Positions 1 to 5,053 of a DNA stretch of 5,053 nt are shown here, piece after piece; position 1 is the stretch's first letter, and each line of letters begins with the position of its first letter. The position numbers were made by a program, and so were the translations under genes. This DNA is from Eubacterium limosum. Lineage in GTDB: Bacteria; Bacillota; Clostridia; Eubacteriales; Eubacteriaceae. Below the pieces are notes generated by a model, which was given only the letters and a program-made list of their open reading frames with translations, made no database searches and was not told where the DNA came from. The stretch lies in the NCBI GenBank assembly GCA_959020865.1, contig CAUEUD010000246.1, forward strand, positions 1-5,053, given 5' to 3'.

Positions 1-885
1 TGGCGTGCGGGCTGATCTTAACAGTGCTTCTAAATTTAGCGGGCTTCTCCGCCCCTGAAGAATGATTTTTTCTCTCTTGGTTTTTTCAACCGTCGGGATA
101 ACAGACAGCAATGCAATGGTATAAGGATGGGACGGATTATTGTAAAGCTCATCCTTCTCCGCATATTCGACAACATGGCCCAGGTACATAACCGCAACCT
201 TGTCTGAAATATGGCGCACAACACTCAGGTCATGGGAAATAAACATAAAGGCAATCCCCATATGGTGCTGCAAGTCCTCCATCAGGTTAATGATCTGTGC
301 CTGGATGGAAACGTCGAGGGCGGATACAGGCTCATCGCACACCAAAAGCTTTGGCTGTAAAATGATTGCCCGGGCAATACCGATTCTCTGGCGCTGTCCA
401 CCTGAAAACTCGTGTGGATAGCGGCGGATATACTGGGTATTGAGCCCAACAAGGTCCATGATCTCAAGAACCTTTGCTTCACGCTCCTTGCTGTTCATAT
501 CGGTCTGGATTTCCAGAGGTTCGCCAATAATTTCACCGACCGTCATTCTCGGGTTCAGCGACGCATAGGGGTCCTGGAACATCATCTGAAATTCCTTACG
601 TTTTGCGCGCAGGGCCTTGCGGTCCAGGGTCATAATATCTTCACCCTCATAGATGATCTGGCCTTCAGTCGGCTCAATCAGACGGAGAACCGAGCGTCCC
701 ATGGTGGATTTACCACAGCCGGATTCCCCTACGATACCGAGGGTTTCACTTCGGTTAAGGGTAAAGCTGACGCCGTCCACCGCTTTGACAAAAGCTTTTT
801 CCTTGCCAAATCCGCTGCCTTTGATGGGGAACCATTTTTTCAGGTCTTTAACTTCCAGCAACACATTATTTTTTTCTTCTGCCAT
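1..885 (-). CDS. dppF: Peptide ABC transporter ATP-binding protein, DppF/OppF type (3' end outside window)
   Basis: This is one of the two cytoplasmic ATPases that power peptide import, pairing with DppD under the DppB/DppC channel. The frame is open from the ATG at 885-883 to the left edge, giving 295 visible residues without a stop; family members are usually about 320-330 residues. All nucleotide-binding motifs are intact: Walker A GESGCGKS (residues 53-60), Q-loop Q104 in MFQDPYAS, signature FSGGQ (160-164), Walker B LLVCDEP (180-186), D-loop SALD (188-191) and H-loop H218 in ISHD. The HPYT motif that opens the oligopeptide-transporter C-terminal domain is at 253-256. The start follows GGGAGG by about 10 bases and overlaps the dppD stop (TAATG). 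Oddity: after ILQG (274-277) the protein reads GRRSPLNLEALLRSARTP instead of the usual G-x-x-PSPxNxPxGCxFxxRC, so the last 18 visible residues are doubtful (see findings). Family is certain; Dpp versus Opp substrate class is inferred. Confidence 0.93.
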   Translation of the reverse strand, partial: MAEEKNNVLLEVKDLKKWFPIKGSGFGKEKAFVKAVDGVSFTLNRSETLGIVGESGCGKSTMGRSVLRLIEPTEGQIIYEGEDIMTLDRKALRAKRKEFQMMFQDPYASLNPRMTVGEIIGEPLEIQTDMNSKEREAKVLEIMDLVGLNTQYIRRYPHEFSGGQRQRIGIARAIILQPKLLVCDEPVSALDVSIQAQIINLMEDLQHHMGIAFMFISHDLSVVRHISDKVAVMYLGHVVEYAEKDELYNNPSHPYTIALLSVIPTVEKTKREKIILQGRRSPLNLEALLRSARTP

Positions 886-900
886 TAGTCTTCTTCCTCC
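883..900 (-). promoter_or_regulatory. dppF ribosome site and TAATG stop-start overlap with dppD
   Basis: On the minus strand GGAGG (900-896) lies 10 bases before the ATG at 885-883. The dppD stop TAA occupies 887-885, so stop and start share one A. The ribosome site sits inside the last codons of dppD. This arrangement allows a terminating ribosome to restart on dppF, which would help keep the two ATPases at equal levels. The overlap and site are seen directly; the coupling is inferred. Confidence 0.8.
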
Positions 901-1862
901 CATCGATCGGTATATTTAAAGCAGCGTACCTGATGGCCGTCAAGGTCAACAAGCTCTGGCCGTTCTTTGCGGCAAATATCCTTTGCATATTCGCAGCGCG
1001 GGCAGAACAGGCAGCCTTCCGGCATATCGTTAAAGCTTGGAACCATTCCCTTGATGGTCGAAAGCTTTTCTTCCTGACCGCCAAGCTTTGGAATACAATT
1101 GATCAGGCCCTGGGTATAAGGGTGCAGCGGTTTTTCAAACACGGTGTCCACATCGGTATACTCAACGACCTGGCCCGCGTACATAACCATAACGTTATCG
1201 GCAACCTCAGAGATAACCCCAAGGTCATGGGTAATCATCATGACTGCAGTACCGGTTTTTTCCTTGAGCTCATTGATCAGGTTAAGAATCTGAGCCTGGA
1301 TGGTAACGTCCAGTGCCGTTGTCGGTTCGTCGCAGATCAAAAATTCAGGATTACAGGAGAGGGCCATGGCGATCATAACACGCTGGCGCATCCCGCCTGA
1401 AAACTCGTGGGGATAGGAATTGAGACGCTTTTCGGCATCTGGAATCTTGACGAGATCCAGCATTTGGATCGCACGTTCCCGGGCCTGTTCCTTGGTCATA
1501 TCCTCATGTATCAGGACAGCTTCCATAATCTGCTGTCCCACAGTATAAACTGGATTCAGGGAGGTCATAGGTTCCTGGAAGATCATGGCAATTTCCTTAC
1601 CACGGATTTTCCGCATCTCTTCCTTATCTTTATTCAGCAGGTTTTCACCTTTAAAATCAATTTCGCCGTTGACAATCTTCCCCGGCTTTCCAATCAGCTG
1701 CATAATCGACATCGATGTGATACTTTTACCACAGCCAGACTCACCTACAACCCCAAGTGTTTCGCCTTTATCTACAGAAAAACTAACACCATCAACAGAT
1801 TTAACGACACCTTCATCGGTGTAGAAATAGGTTTTAAGGTCTTTTACTTCTAATAATTTCAT
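885..1862 (-). CDS. dppD: Peptide ABC transporter ATP-binding protein, DppD/OppD type
   Basis: This is the partner ATPase of DppF, hydrolysing ATP on the cytoplasmic face to drive peptide import. The 325-residue protein has normal family length and every key motif: Walker A GESGCGKS (40-47), Q-loop Q96 in IFQEPMTSLNP, signature FSGGM (154-158), Walker B FLICDEP (174-180), D-loop TALD (182-185) and H-loop H212 in ITHD. The HPYT motif (247-250) opens the C-terminal oligopeptide-transporter domain. That domain carries five cysteines, C284, C287, C290, C297 and C314, spaced C-x2-C-x2-C-x6-C-x16-C. Four match the positions conserved in the family and reported to hold an iron-sulfur cluster in a mycobacterial OppD; C287 looks like an addition where H or A is usual. 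The ATG start is preceded by GGTGAT six bases upstream. It lies 23 bases after dppC and overlaps dppF by one base. Family is certain; exact substrate is not readable from an ATPase. Confidence 0.97.
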   Translation of the reverse strand: MKLLEVKDLKTYFYTDEGVVKSVDGVSFSVDKGETLGVVGESGCGKSITSMSIMQLIGKPGKIVNGEIDFKGENLLNKDKEEMRKIRGKEIAMIFQEPMTSLNPVYTVGQQIMEAVLIHEDMTKEQARERAIQMLDLVKIPDAEKRLNSYPHEFSGGMRQRVMIAMALSCNPEFLICDEPTTALDVTIQAQILNLINELKEKTGTAVMMITHDLGVISEVADNVMVMYAGQVVEYTDVDTVFEKPLHPYTQGLINCIPKLGGQEEKLSTIKGMVPSFNDMPEGCLFCPRCEYAKDICRKERPELVDLDGHQVRCFKYTDRWEEED

Positions 1863-1868
1863 GTCGTA

Positions 1869-1874
1869 ATCACC
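1869..1874 (-). promoter_or_regulatory. Weak ribosome site of dppD
   Basis: The 23-base dppC-dppD spacer contains GGTGAT six bases before the dppD ATG. It is a weaker match to the anti-Shine-Dalgarno sequence than the GGAGG sites of dppB, dppC and dppF, and this is the only junction after dppB without a stop-start overlap. ATPase translation may therefore be set separately from that of the permeases; that last step is inference. Confidence 0.55.
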
Positions 1875-1885
1875 GCTTTCTGATC

Positions 1886-2803
1886 TTAATTCTTCAACTT
1901 CGGATCAAGGGCATCTCTGAGGCCGTCACCGAACATATTAAAGGAAATTACTGTGATAATAATGGCGATCCCTGGGAATATACTATACAGCGGGTCGCTG
2001 TTGATATATGGCTGTGCGTAGCTGATCATGGAGCCCCAGCTCGGATCTGGCGGCTGGATACCAATACCGAGGAAGCTTAAAGACGCCTCGGTCAGAATCG
2101 CACTTGGAATACCAAGGGTTATCAATACAATAATGGTTGAAATACAGTTTGGAATCATGTGCTTCATGATAATGCGGAAGCCGCTGCCGCCGCTGGCAAT
2201 ACAGGCCTCAACGAATTCCTTTTCCTTGAGCTGCATAACCTGCCCGCGGACCATTCTGGCTGTCTGCACCCAGTTGACAATCGCGAGGGCGATAAACAGA
2301 CTGGTGAGGCCAGTGCCAAGCGCAAACATGATTGCCATAGCTAACAGCAGGTCTGGGAAAGCTGCGAAGATTTCCATGATTCTGGAAATAACAGTATCCA
2401 CCTTACCACCGTAATAGCCCGCCAGCGAACCGAGGGTAACACCCAAAATGGTTGCGATAATCTGGGCAATAATCCCTGCTGAAAGGGACACGCGGGTACC
2501 GTAAATAACACGGGATAAAATATCGCGGCCGTATTCATCGGTGCCAAACAGGTGCTCACCTGAAGGTGACTGAAGGGCAATGGCCAAATTCTGCTGGTTT
2601 GGATCGTAGGGAGAAATGAGCGGAGCCAGAATGGCGACAAGCGCCAGAATGATAATAAGCCCCATGCAGACCATGGCAACCTTATTTTTCTTCAGGCGGT
2701 TGAAACTGTCCTTCCAATAGCTCTTTGACTGGACGACGATTTCCTGTCCTGTCTTCTCCTCAGCGTAGTTGTTTCGTTTATATCCAAGATTTGGTGTCTT
2801 CAT
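1886..2803 (-). CDS. dppC: Peptide ABC transporter permease, DppC/OppC type
   Basis: This inner-membrane subunit forms the transport channel together with DppB. The 305-residue protein has normal family length. A hydrophilic, lysine-rich start (residues 1-41) leads into the first membrane segment (about 42-64, MVCMGLIIILALVAILAPLI), followed by the OppC-type amino-terminal region with the HLFGTDEYGRDILSRVIYG motif (84-102). The transport core then spans about 105-295, with hydrophobic segments near 106-128, 144-166, 168-180, 222-240 and 275-292, so about six in all. The EAA loop that docks on the ATPases is recognisable at about 199-219 (EAC..SGG..FRIIMKHMIPN). SFLGIGIQPPDPSWG (242-256) and the closing GDGLRDALDPKLK are typical of DppC. 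The ATG follows GGAGGG by nine bases and overlaps the dppB stop by one base. No oddities seen. Confidence 0.97.
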   Translation of the reverse strand: MKTPNLGYKRNNYAEEKTGQEIVVQSKSYWKDSFNRLKKNKVAMVCMGLIIILALVAILAPLISPYDPNQQNLAIALQSPSGEHLFGTDEYGRDILSRVIYGTRVSLSAGIIAQIIATILGVTLGSLAGYYGGKVDTVISRIMEIFAAFPDLLLAMAIMFALGTGLTSLFIALAIVNWVQTARMVRGQVMQLKEKEFVEACIASGGSGFRIIMKHMIPNCISTIIVLITLGIPSAILTEASLSFLGIGIQPPDPSWGSMISYAQPYINSDPLYSIFPGIAIIITVISFNMFGDGLRDALDPKLKN

Positions 2804-2818
2804 TATTTTTTACCCTCC
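2801..2818 (-). promoter_or_regulatory. dppC ribosome site and TAATG stop-start overlap with dppB
   Basis: On the minus strand GGAGGG (2818-2813) precedes the dppC ATG (2803-2801) by nine bases. The dppB stop TAA at 2805-2803 shares its last base with the start codon. This is the same TAATG arrangement as at dppD-dppF and fits coupled synthesis of the two channel subunits. Coupling is inferred from layout. Confidence 0.8.
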
Positions 2819-3735
2819 GTAACTCGAATTCTTGGGTCAATGAATGCATAAGAAATATCGACCAGAAGGTTTACCAGTACAAAGGCAACGGCCACGTAGA
2901 GCATGGCGCCGCGCAGAAGCGGAAGGTCACGGTTATTGAGGCTCGTAACCAGAACATTACCAATTCCTGGAATTGTAAATACTTTTTCAATGAGCATGGA
3001 ACCGCCAAGCATGTAGCCGAGCTGTGTTCCCAACAGGGTAACAATCGGAATCAAGGCATTTTTGAAGGCATGCTTCCACATGACCACACTTTCCTTTACC
3101 CCTTTTGCCCTTGCGGTACGGATATAGTCCTGCCCGATAACGTCCAGCATACTCGTACGTGTGATACGGGCAATGGACGCAGCGTACCGCGTCCCTAGCG
3201 CAATACTCGGCAGGATAAAATAAATGGGTGATGAAAACCCGGAAATCGGCAGTAAATCAAGCTGCAGGCCGAAGATAATCTGTAGAATAATGGCAACCCA
3301 GAAAGATGGTGCGGAAATACCTACGATAGAGAGTGTCATTAATGTTGAATCCAGTGCTTTACCTCTGTAAATAGCAGCCAGCATTCCACAAGTCACCCCA
3401 ATAATTACGGCAAAGACAAAAGAACATGCTGCTAACTGAAGCGTAATGAAAAAGCTGCGGGTTAATGTTTCCATAACCGGCTCTTTTGTGAAATAAGAAG
3501 TCCCCAAATCACCGTGAAAAATTCCAACTAGAAAATCCCAATATTGCTGGAATAAAGGTTTGTCCAATCCTAACGAATGACGCACTTGCTCAACAGTAGC
3601 AGGATCTGCACGTTTTTCAAGCATCAACGCTACAGGGTCACCGGGCAGCACATTCATCAATAAGAAGACAATGATGCTGATTGCGAAAAGAACCAGCAAT
3701 GTCTGCCCAAGTCTTTTTAGGATATATTTACCCAA
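2803..3735 (-). CDS. dppB: Peptide ABC transporter permease, DppB/OppB type (TTG start)
   Basis: This is the other channel-forming permease of the importer. With the TTG start at 3735-3733 the protein is 310 residues and begins (M)GKYILKRLGQTLLVLF, a normal DppB start with the first membrane segment at about 9-29. The periplasmic part has NVLPGDP (28-34) and LGLDKPLFQQYWDFL (55-69). The transport core follows, with hydrophobic segments near 95-123, 131-156, 170-185, 228-248 and 275-299. The ATPase-docking EAA loop is DYIRTARAKGVKES...ALIP (203-230), and the protein ends in the typical IDPRIR motif (299-304). The frame is open further, to a GTG at 3777. I prefer TTG because AAGGAGG lies eight bases before it, and because the longer version would translate that ribosome site and start inside a stem-loop. 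The gene follows the binding-protein gene by 108 bases and overlaps dppC by one base. Family is certain; the start is strongly supported. Confidence 0.95.
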   Translation of the reverse strand: MGKYILKRLGQTLLVLFAISIIVFLLMNVLPGDPVALMLEKRADPATVEQVRHSLGLDKPLFQQYWDFLVGIFHGDLGTSYFTKEPVMETLTRSFFITLQLAACSFVFAVIIGVTCGMLAAIYRGKALDSTLMTLSIVGISAPSFWVAIILQIIFGLQLDLLPISGFSSPIYFILPSIALGTRYAASIARITRTSMLDVIGQDYIRTARAKGVKESVVMWKHAFKNALIPIVTLLGTQLGYMLGGSMLIEKVFTIPGIGNVLVTSLNNRDLPLLRGAMLYVAVAFVLVNLLVDISYAFIDPRIRVTEGKK

Positions 3736-3743
3736 ACTGTTTT

Positions 3744-3750
3744 CCTCCTT
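3744..3750 (-). promoter_or_regulatory. Strong ribosome site that sets the dppB start at TTG
   Basis: AAGGAGG on the minus strand, eight bases before the TTG at 3735-3733, is the best Shine-Dalgarno match in the window. The in-frame GTG at 3777 has only a distant AAGG about 14 bases upstream. The site therefore decides the start codon of dppB. Confidence 0.85.
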
Positions 3751-3773
3751 TTTTAATTTATACCATTTAAAAT

Positions 3774-3812
3774 ACACGGCAGAACAAAACCTTACGAGTT
3801 GTCCTACCGTGT
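3774..3812 (-). terminator. Intergenic stem-loop between binding-protein gene and dppB (weak terminator or mRNA stabiliser)
   Basis: In the minus-strand transcript the arm ACACGGUAGGACAA (3812-3799) pairs over 14 bp with UUGUUCUGCCGUGU (3787-3774) around an 11-base loop. There are two G-U wobbles and no mismatch. The two wobbles would be A-C mismatches in a plus-strand RNA, so the structure is specific to the operon transcript. It begins 31 bases after the binding-protein stop and is followed by AUUUUAAAU, a U-run too short for an efficient terminator. The likely roles are partial termination or protection of the upstream message from 3' decay, either of which would give more binding protein than permease. 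Structure is read from sequence; role is inferred. Confidence 0.7.
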
Positions 3813-3843
3813 CTTTAAACTTATAAATAACCCTTTATATCAC

Positions 3844-5053
3844 TTAGGATAATTCTGCTGTTTCAAAATGGAAACGGAACATATCCGTAACTTCAAAATT
3901 CTTAACTGCAGAGTTCATCAAATAATATTTGGTTTCATGACAAATCGGAATAGCAGCGTAATCCTGACGTGTAATCATTTGATCAGCTTTTGAGTAGATT
4001 TCCTGACGTTTTGATTCGTCGGTAATCTGACGACCTTCGTTCAACAGAGCATCAAATTCAGGATTCTGATATTTACTTGAATGTGTCATTGTAACGATCG
4101 GTGCAAAACGCTGATAAATCATTCCATCTGGGTCAATGTAATCAACATACCAGTTGCTGACGCCCAATGGAATCTGTCCGCCTAAATCCATATCGTTGTA
4201 AGCAGCGCCGTCAACTTCGCTTAAGTTAAGTGTGAAGCCAGCTGCACGTGCCTGGTCCTGAATAGCGGTTGCAATTTTGGTTTTGAAAGGATATTTTGAA
4301 GATAATGGCACATCAATGGTGTAACCATTCGGATATCCGGCTTCTGCCAATAACTGTTTTGCTTTTTCAGGATTATATTCATATGCAGGTGCTGATTCAT
4401 TGTATCCGATCAGGCCTTCTGGAAGGAAAGTCTTAGCCGGAACAGCAGTACCGTTTAATAAATCTTTGCAGATCGCTTCTCTGTCAATCGCATAGCTTAA
4501 AGCTTCTCTTACTTTAACTTCAGGGATCATTTCAACACTCGGTGTTAAGTAGATTTCCCCGATTGGCATGAAGGAGTGAATGCTGTCCTTGATGTCTGCA
4601 TTGTCCTTATACTGTGGATATAAGGTAGCGTCTAACTGAACAATATCAATGTTGCCCTTCTGGAATTCCATAACCTGTGTGTTGGCATCTTCCATGAATT
4701 TGAAAGAAACGCCGGCGTTTTTGGCTGGTTCGCCATGGTACTCATCGAATTTAGAGCATTCGATTCCCTGTCCTGCAACATAGCTGTCCATTTTGTATGG
4801 GCCAGTACCGTAAAGCACTGTTCTACCCCAGTCTGCGCCCGCATCTTTACAGGCCTGTTCTGGATAGATGGCTACGTAAGCTGTTGCAATCGTAGAAGTA
4901 AATGGACTGAAAGGCTGTTCCAGTACAATATCAAACTTCTGGTCATCGATAATTTTAAAACCTTCCAGGGAGGTAGCTGTTTTGTCAATCAATGCCTGTG
5001 CGCCCACGATCTGGTCGATCATAGAGCCCATAACACCTTCGGTTAATAAACGT
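3844..5053 (-). CDS. Peptide ABC transporter solute-binding protein, family 5 (5' end outside window)
   Basis: This is the extracellular receptor of the importer, which binds peptides and hands them to DppB/DppC. The frame is open from the right edge (first full codon CGT at 5052) to the stop at 3846-3844, giving 402 residues. Family members run about 500-600, so the signal or lipoprotein peptide and the first 100-200 residues are missing. Family-5 landmarks include YGTGPYKMDSY (about 4819-4787), FQKGNIDIV, VREALSYAIDREAI and EYNPEKAKQLLAEAGYPNG. The segment NWYVDYIDPDG (starting near 4155) keeps the W-x-x-D pattern seen in E. coli OppA and DppA, where this Asp binds the peptide's free amino group; that favours peptides over nickel or sugars. 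The ATG at 5031 is internal to the frame, not the start. It is the first visible gene of the operon and is separated from dppB by a stem-loop. Family is firm; peptide length preference is unknown. Confidence 0.93.
   Translation of the reverse strand, partial: RLLTEGVMGSMIDQIVGAQALIDKTATSLEGFKIIDDQKFDIVLEQPFSPFTSTIATAYVAIYPEQACKDAGADWGRTVLYGTGPYKMDSYVAGQGIECSKFDEYHGEPAKNAGVSFKFMEDANTQVMEFQKGNIDIVQLDATLYPQYKDNADIKDSIHSFMPIGEIYLTPSVEMIPEVKVREALSYAIDREAICKDLLNGTAVPAKTFLPEGLIGYNESAPAYEYNPEKAKQLLAEAGYPNGYTIDVPLSSKYPFKTKIATAIQDQARAAGFTLNLSEVDGAAYNDMDLGGQIPLGVSNWYVDYIDPDGMIYQRFAPIVTMTHSSKYQNPEFDALLNEGRQITDESKRQEIYSKADQMITRQDYAAIPICHETKYYLMNSAVKNFEVTDMFRFHFETAELS

Noticed and set aside
36..224. Short minus-strand frame of 62 codons near the left edge
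   Set aside because: It is an alternative frame within dppF; the true dppF frame is open here and carries the H-loop and HPYT motif. Its tail is relevant only as part of the frameshift question at the edge.
412..1853. Three long plus-strand open frames (412-888, 933-1400, 1407-1853), two of which encode similar stretches (FTTAGFPYDTEGF and FTTARLTYNPKCF)
   Set aside because: They lie antisense to dppF and dppD. Their mutual similarity comes from the two ATPases being paralogues, read backwards through the Walker A region. They look like no known family and the sense frames are unmistakable.
2725..3198. Plus-strand open frame of 157 codons
   Set aside because: It is antisense across the dppB-dppC junction, has no recognisable domain, and overlaps two firmly identified genes. 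It is a shadow of codon bias.
3757..3765. TGGTATAAA on the minus strand, resembling an extended -10 promoter element before dppB
   Set aside because: No acceptable -35 lies 16-19 bases upstream, and a start about seven bases downstream would place the RNA 5' end at the ribosome site. A/T-rich spacer sequence gives such matches by chance.
4632..5046. Other-frame ORFs over the binding-protein gene (4632-4844 minus, 4735-5046 plus)
   Set aside because: Both are shadows of the continuous binding-protein frame, which shows clear family-5 motifs on either side.
1..5053. An undescribed system, defence locus, mobile element or CRISPR array
   Set aside because: Every part of the window is accounted for by a standard five-gene peptide-importer operon. 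No direct repeats, terminal inverted repeats, transposase motifs or repeat-spacer arrays were seen by eye.

Overview
The window holds one operon, read entirely from the minus strand (right to left), for a family-5 peptide ABC importer. In transcription order it encodes a solute-binding protein (5' end beyond the right edge), two inner permeases (DppB, DppC) and two ATPases (DppD, DppF; the 3' end of DppF runs off the left edge). This is the standard A-B-C-D-F order of dipeptide/oligopeptide (Dpp/Opp) transporters. I see no RNA gene, mobile element, CRISPR array or plus-strand gene, and no gene-free stretch over 300 bases. The only sizeable gap is about 108 bases between the binding-protein gene and dppB.

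The organism is probably a low-to-mid G+C Firmicute, likely a clostridium-type anaerobe. This rests on strong AGGAGG-type ribosome sites, a TTG start, and permease and ATPase sequences that read like clostridial Dpp proteins. Hand-counted 60-base blocks range from about 37% to 60% G+C. A Eubacterium-like host is possible, but that is only an impression.

Layout, right to left. Positions 5053-3844 are the C-terminal roughly 400 residues of the binding protein. Positions 3843-3736 are an intergenic spacer with a 14-bp stem-loop and the dppB ribosome site. Positions 3735-2803 are dppB, with a TTG start rather than the upstream GTG. Positions 2803-1886 are dppC, overlapping dppB by one base (TAATG). 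After a 23-base spacer come dppD at 1862-885 and dppF from 885 to the edge, again overlapping by one base (TAATG).

The binding protein captures peptides outside the membrane and delivers them to the DppB/DppC channel. DppD and DppF form the cytoplasmic ATPase pair that drives import. The one-base overlaps link the members of each heterodimer (permease with permease, ATPase with ATPase), while the stem-loop separates the binding-protein gene from the rest. That arrangement fits the excess of binding protein that such systems usually need.

I found no previously undescribed system. The points worth a second look are the intergenic stem-loop, the dppB start, the apparent breakdown of the DppF C-terminus at the left edge, an extra cysteine in the DppD C-terminal cysteine cluster, and a base-composition step inside dppB.
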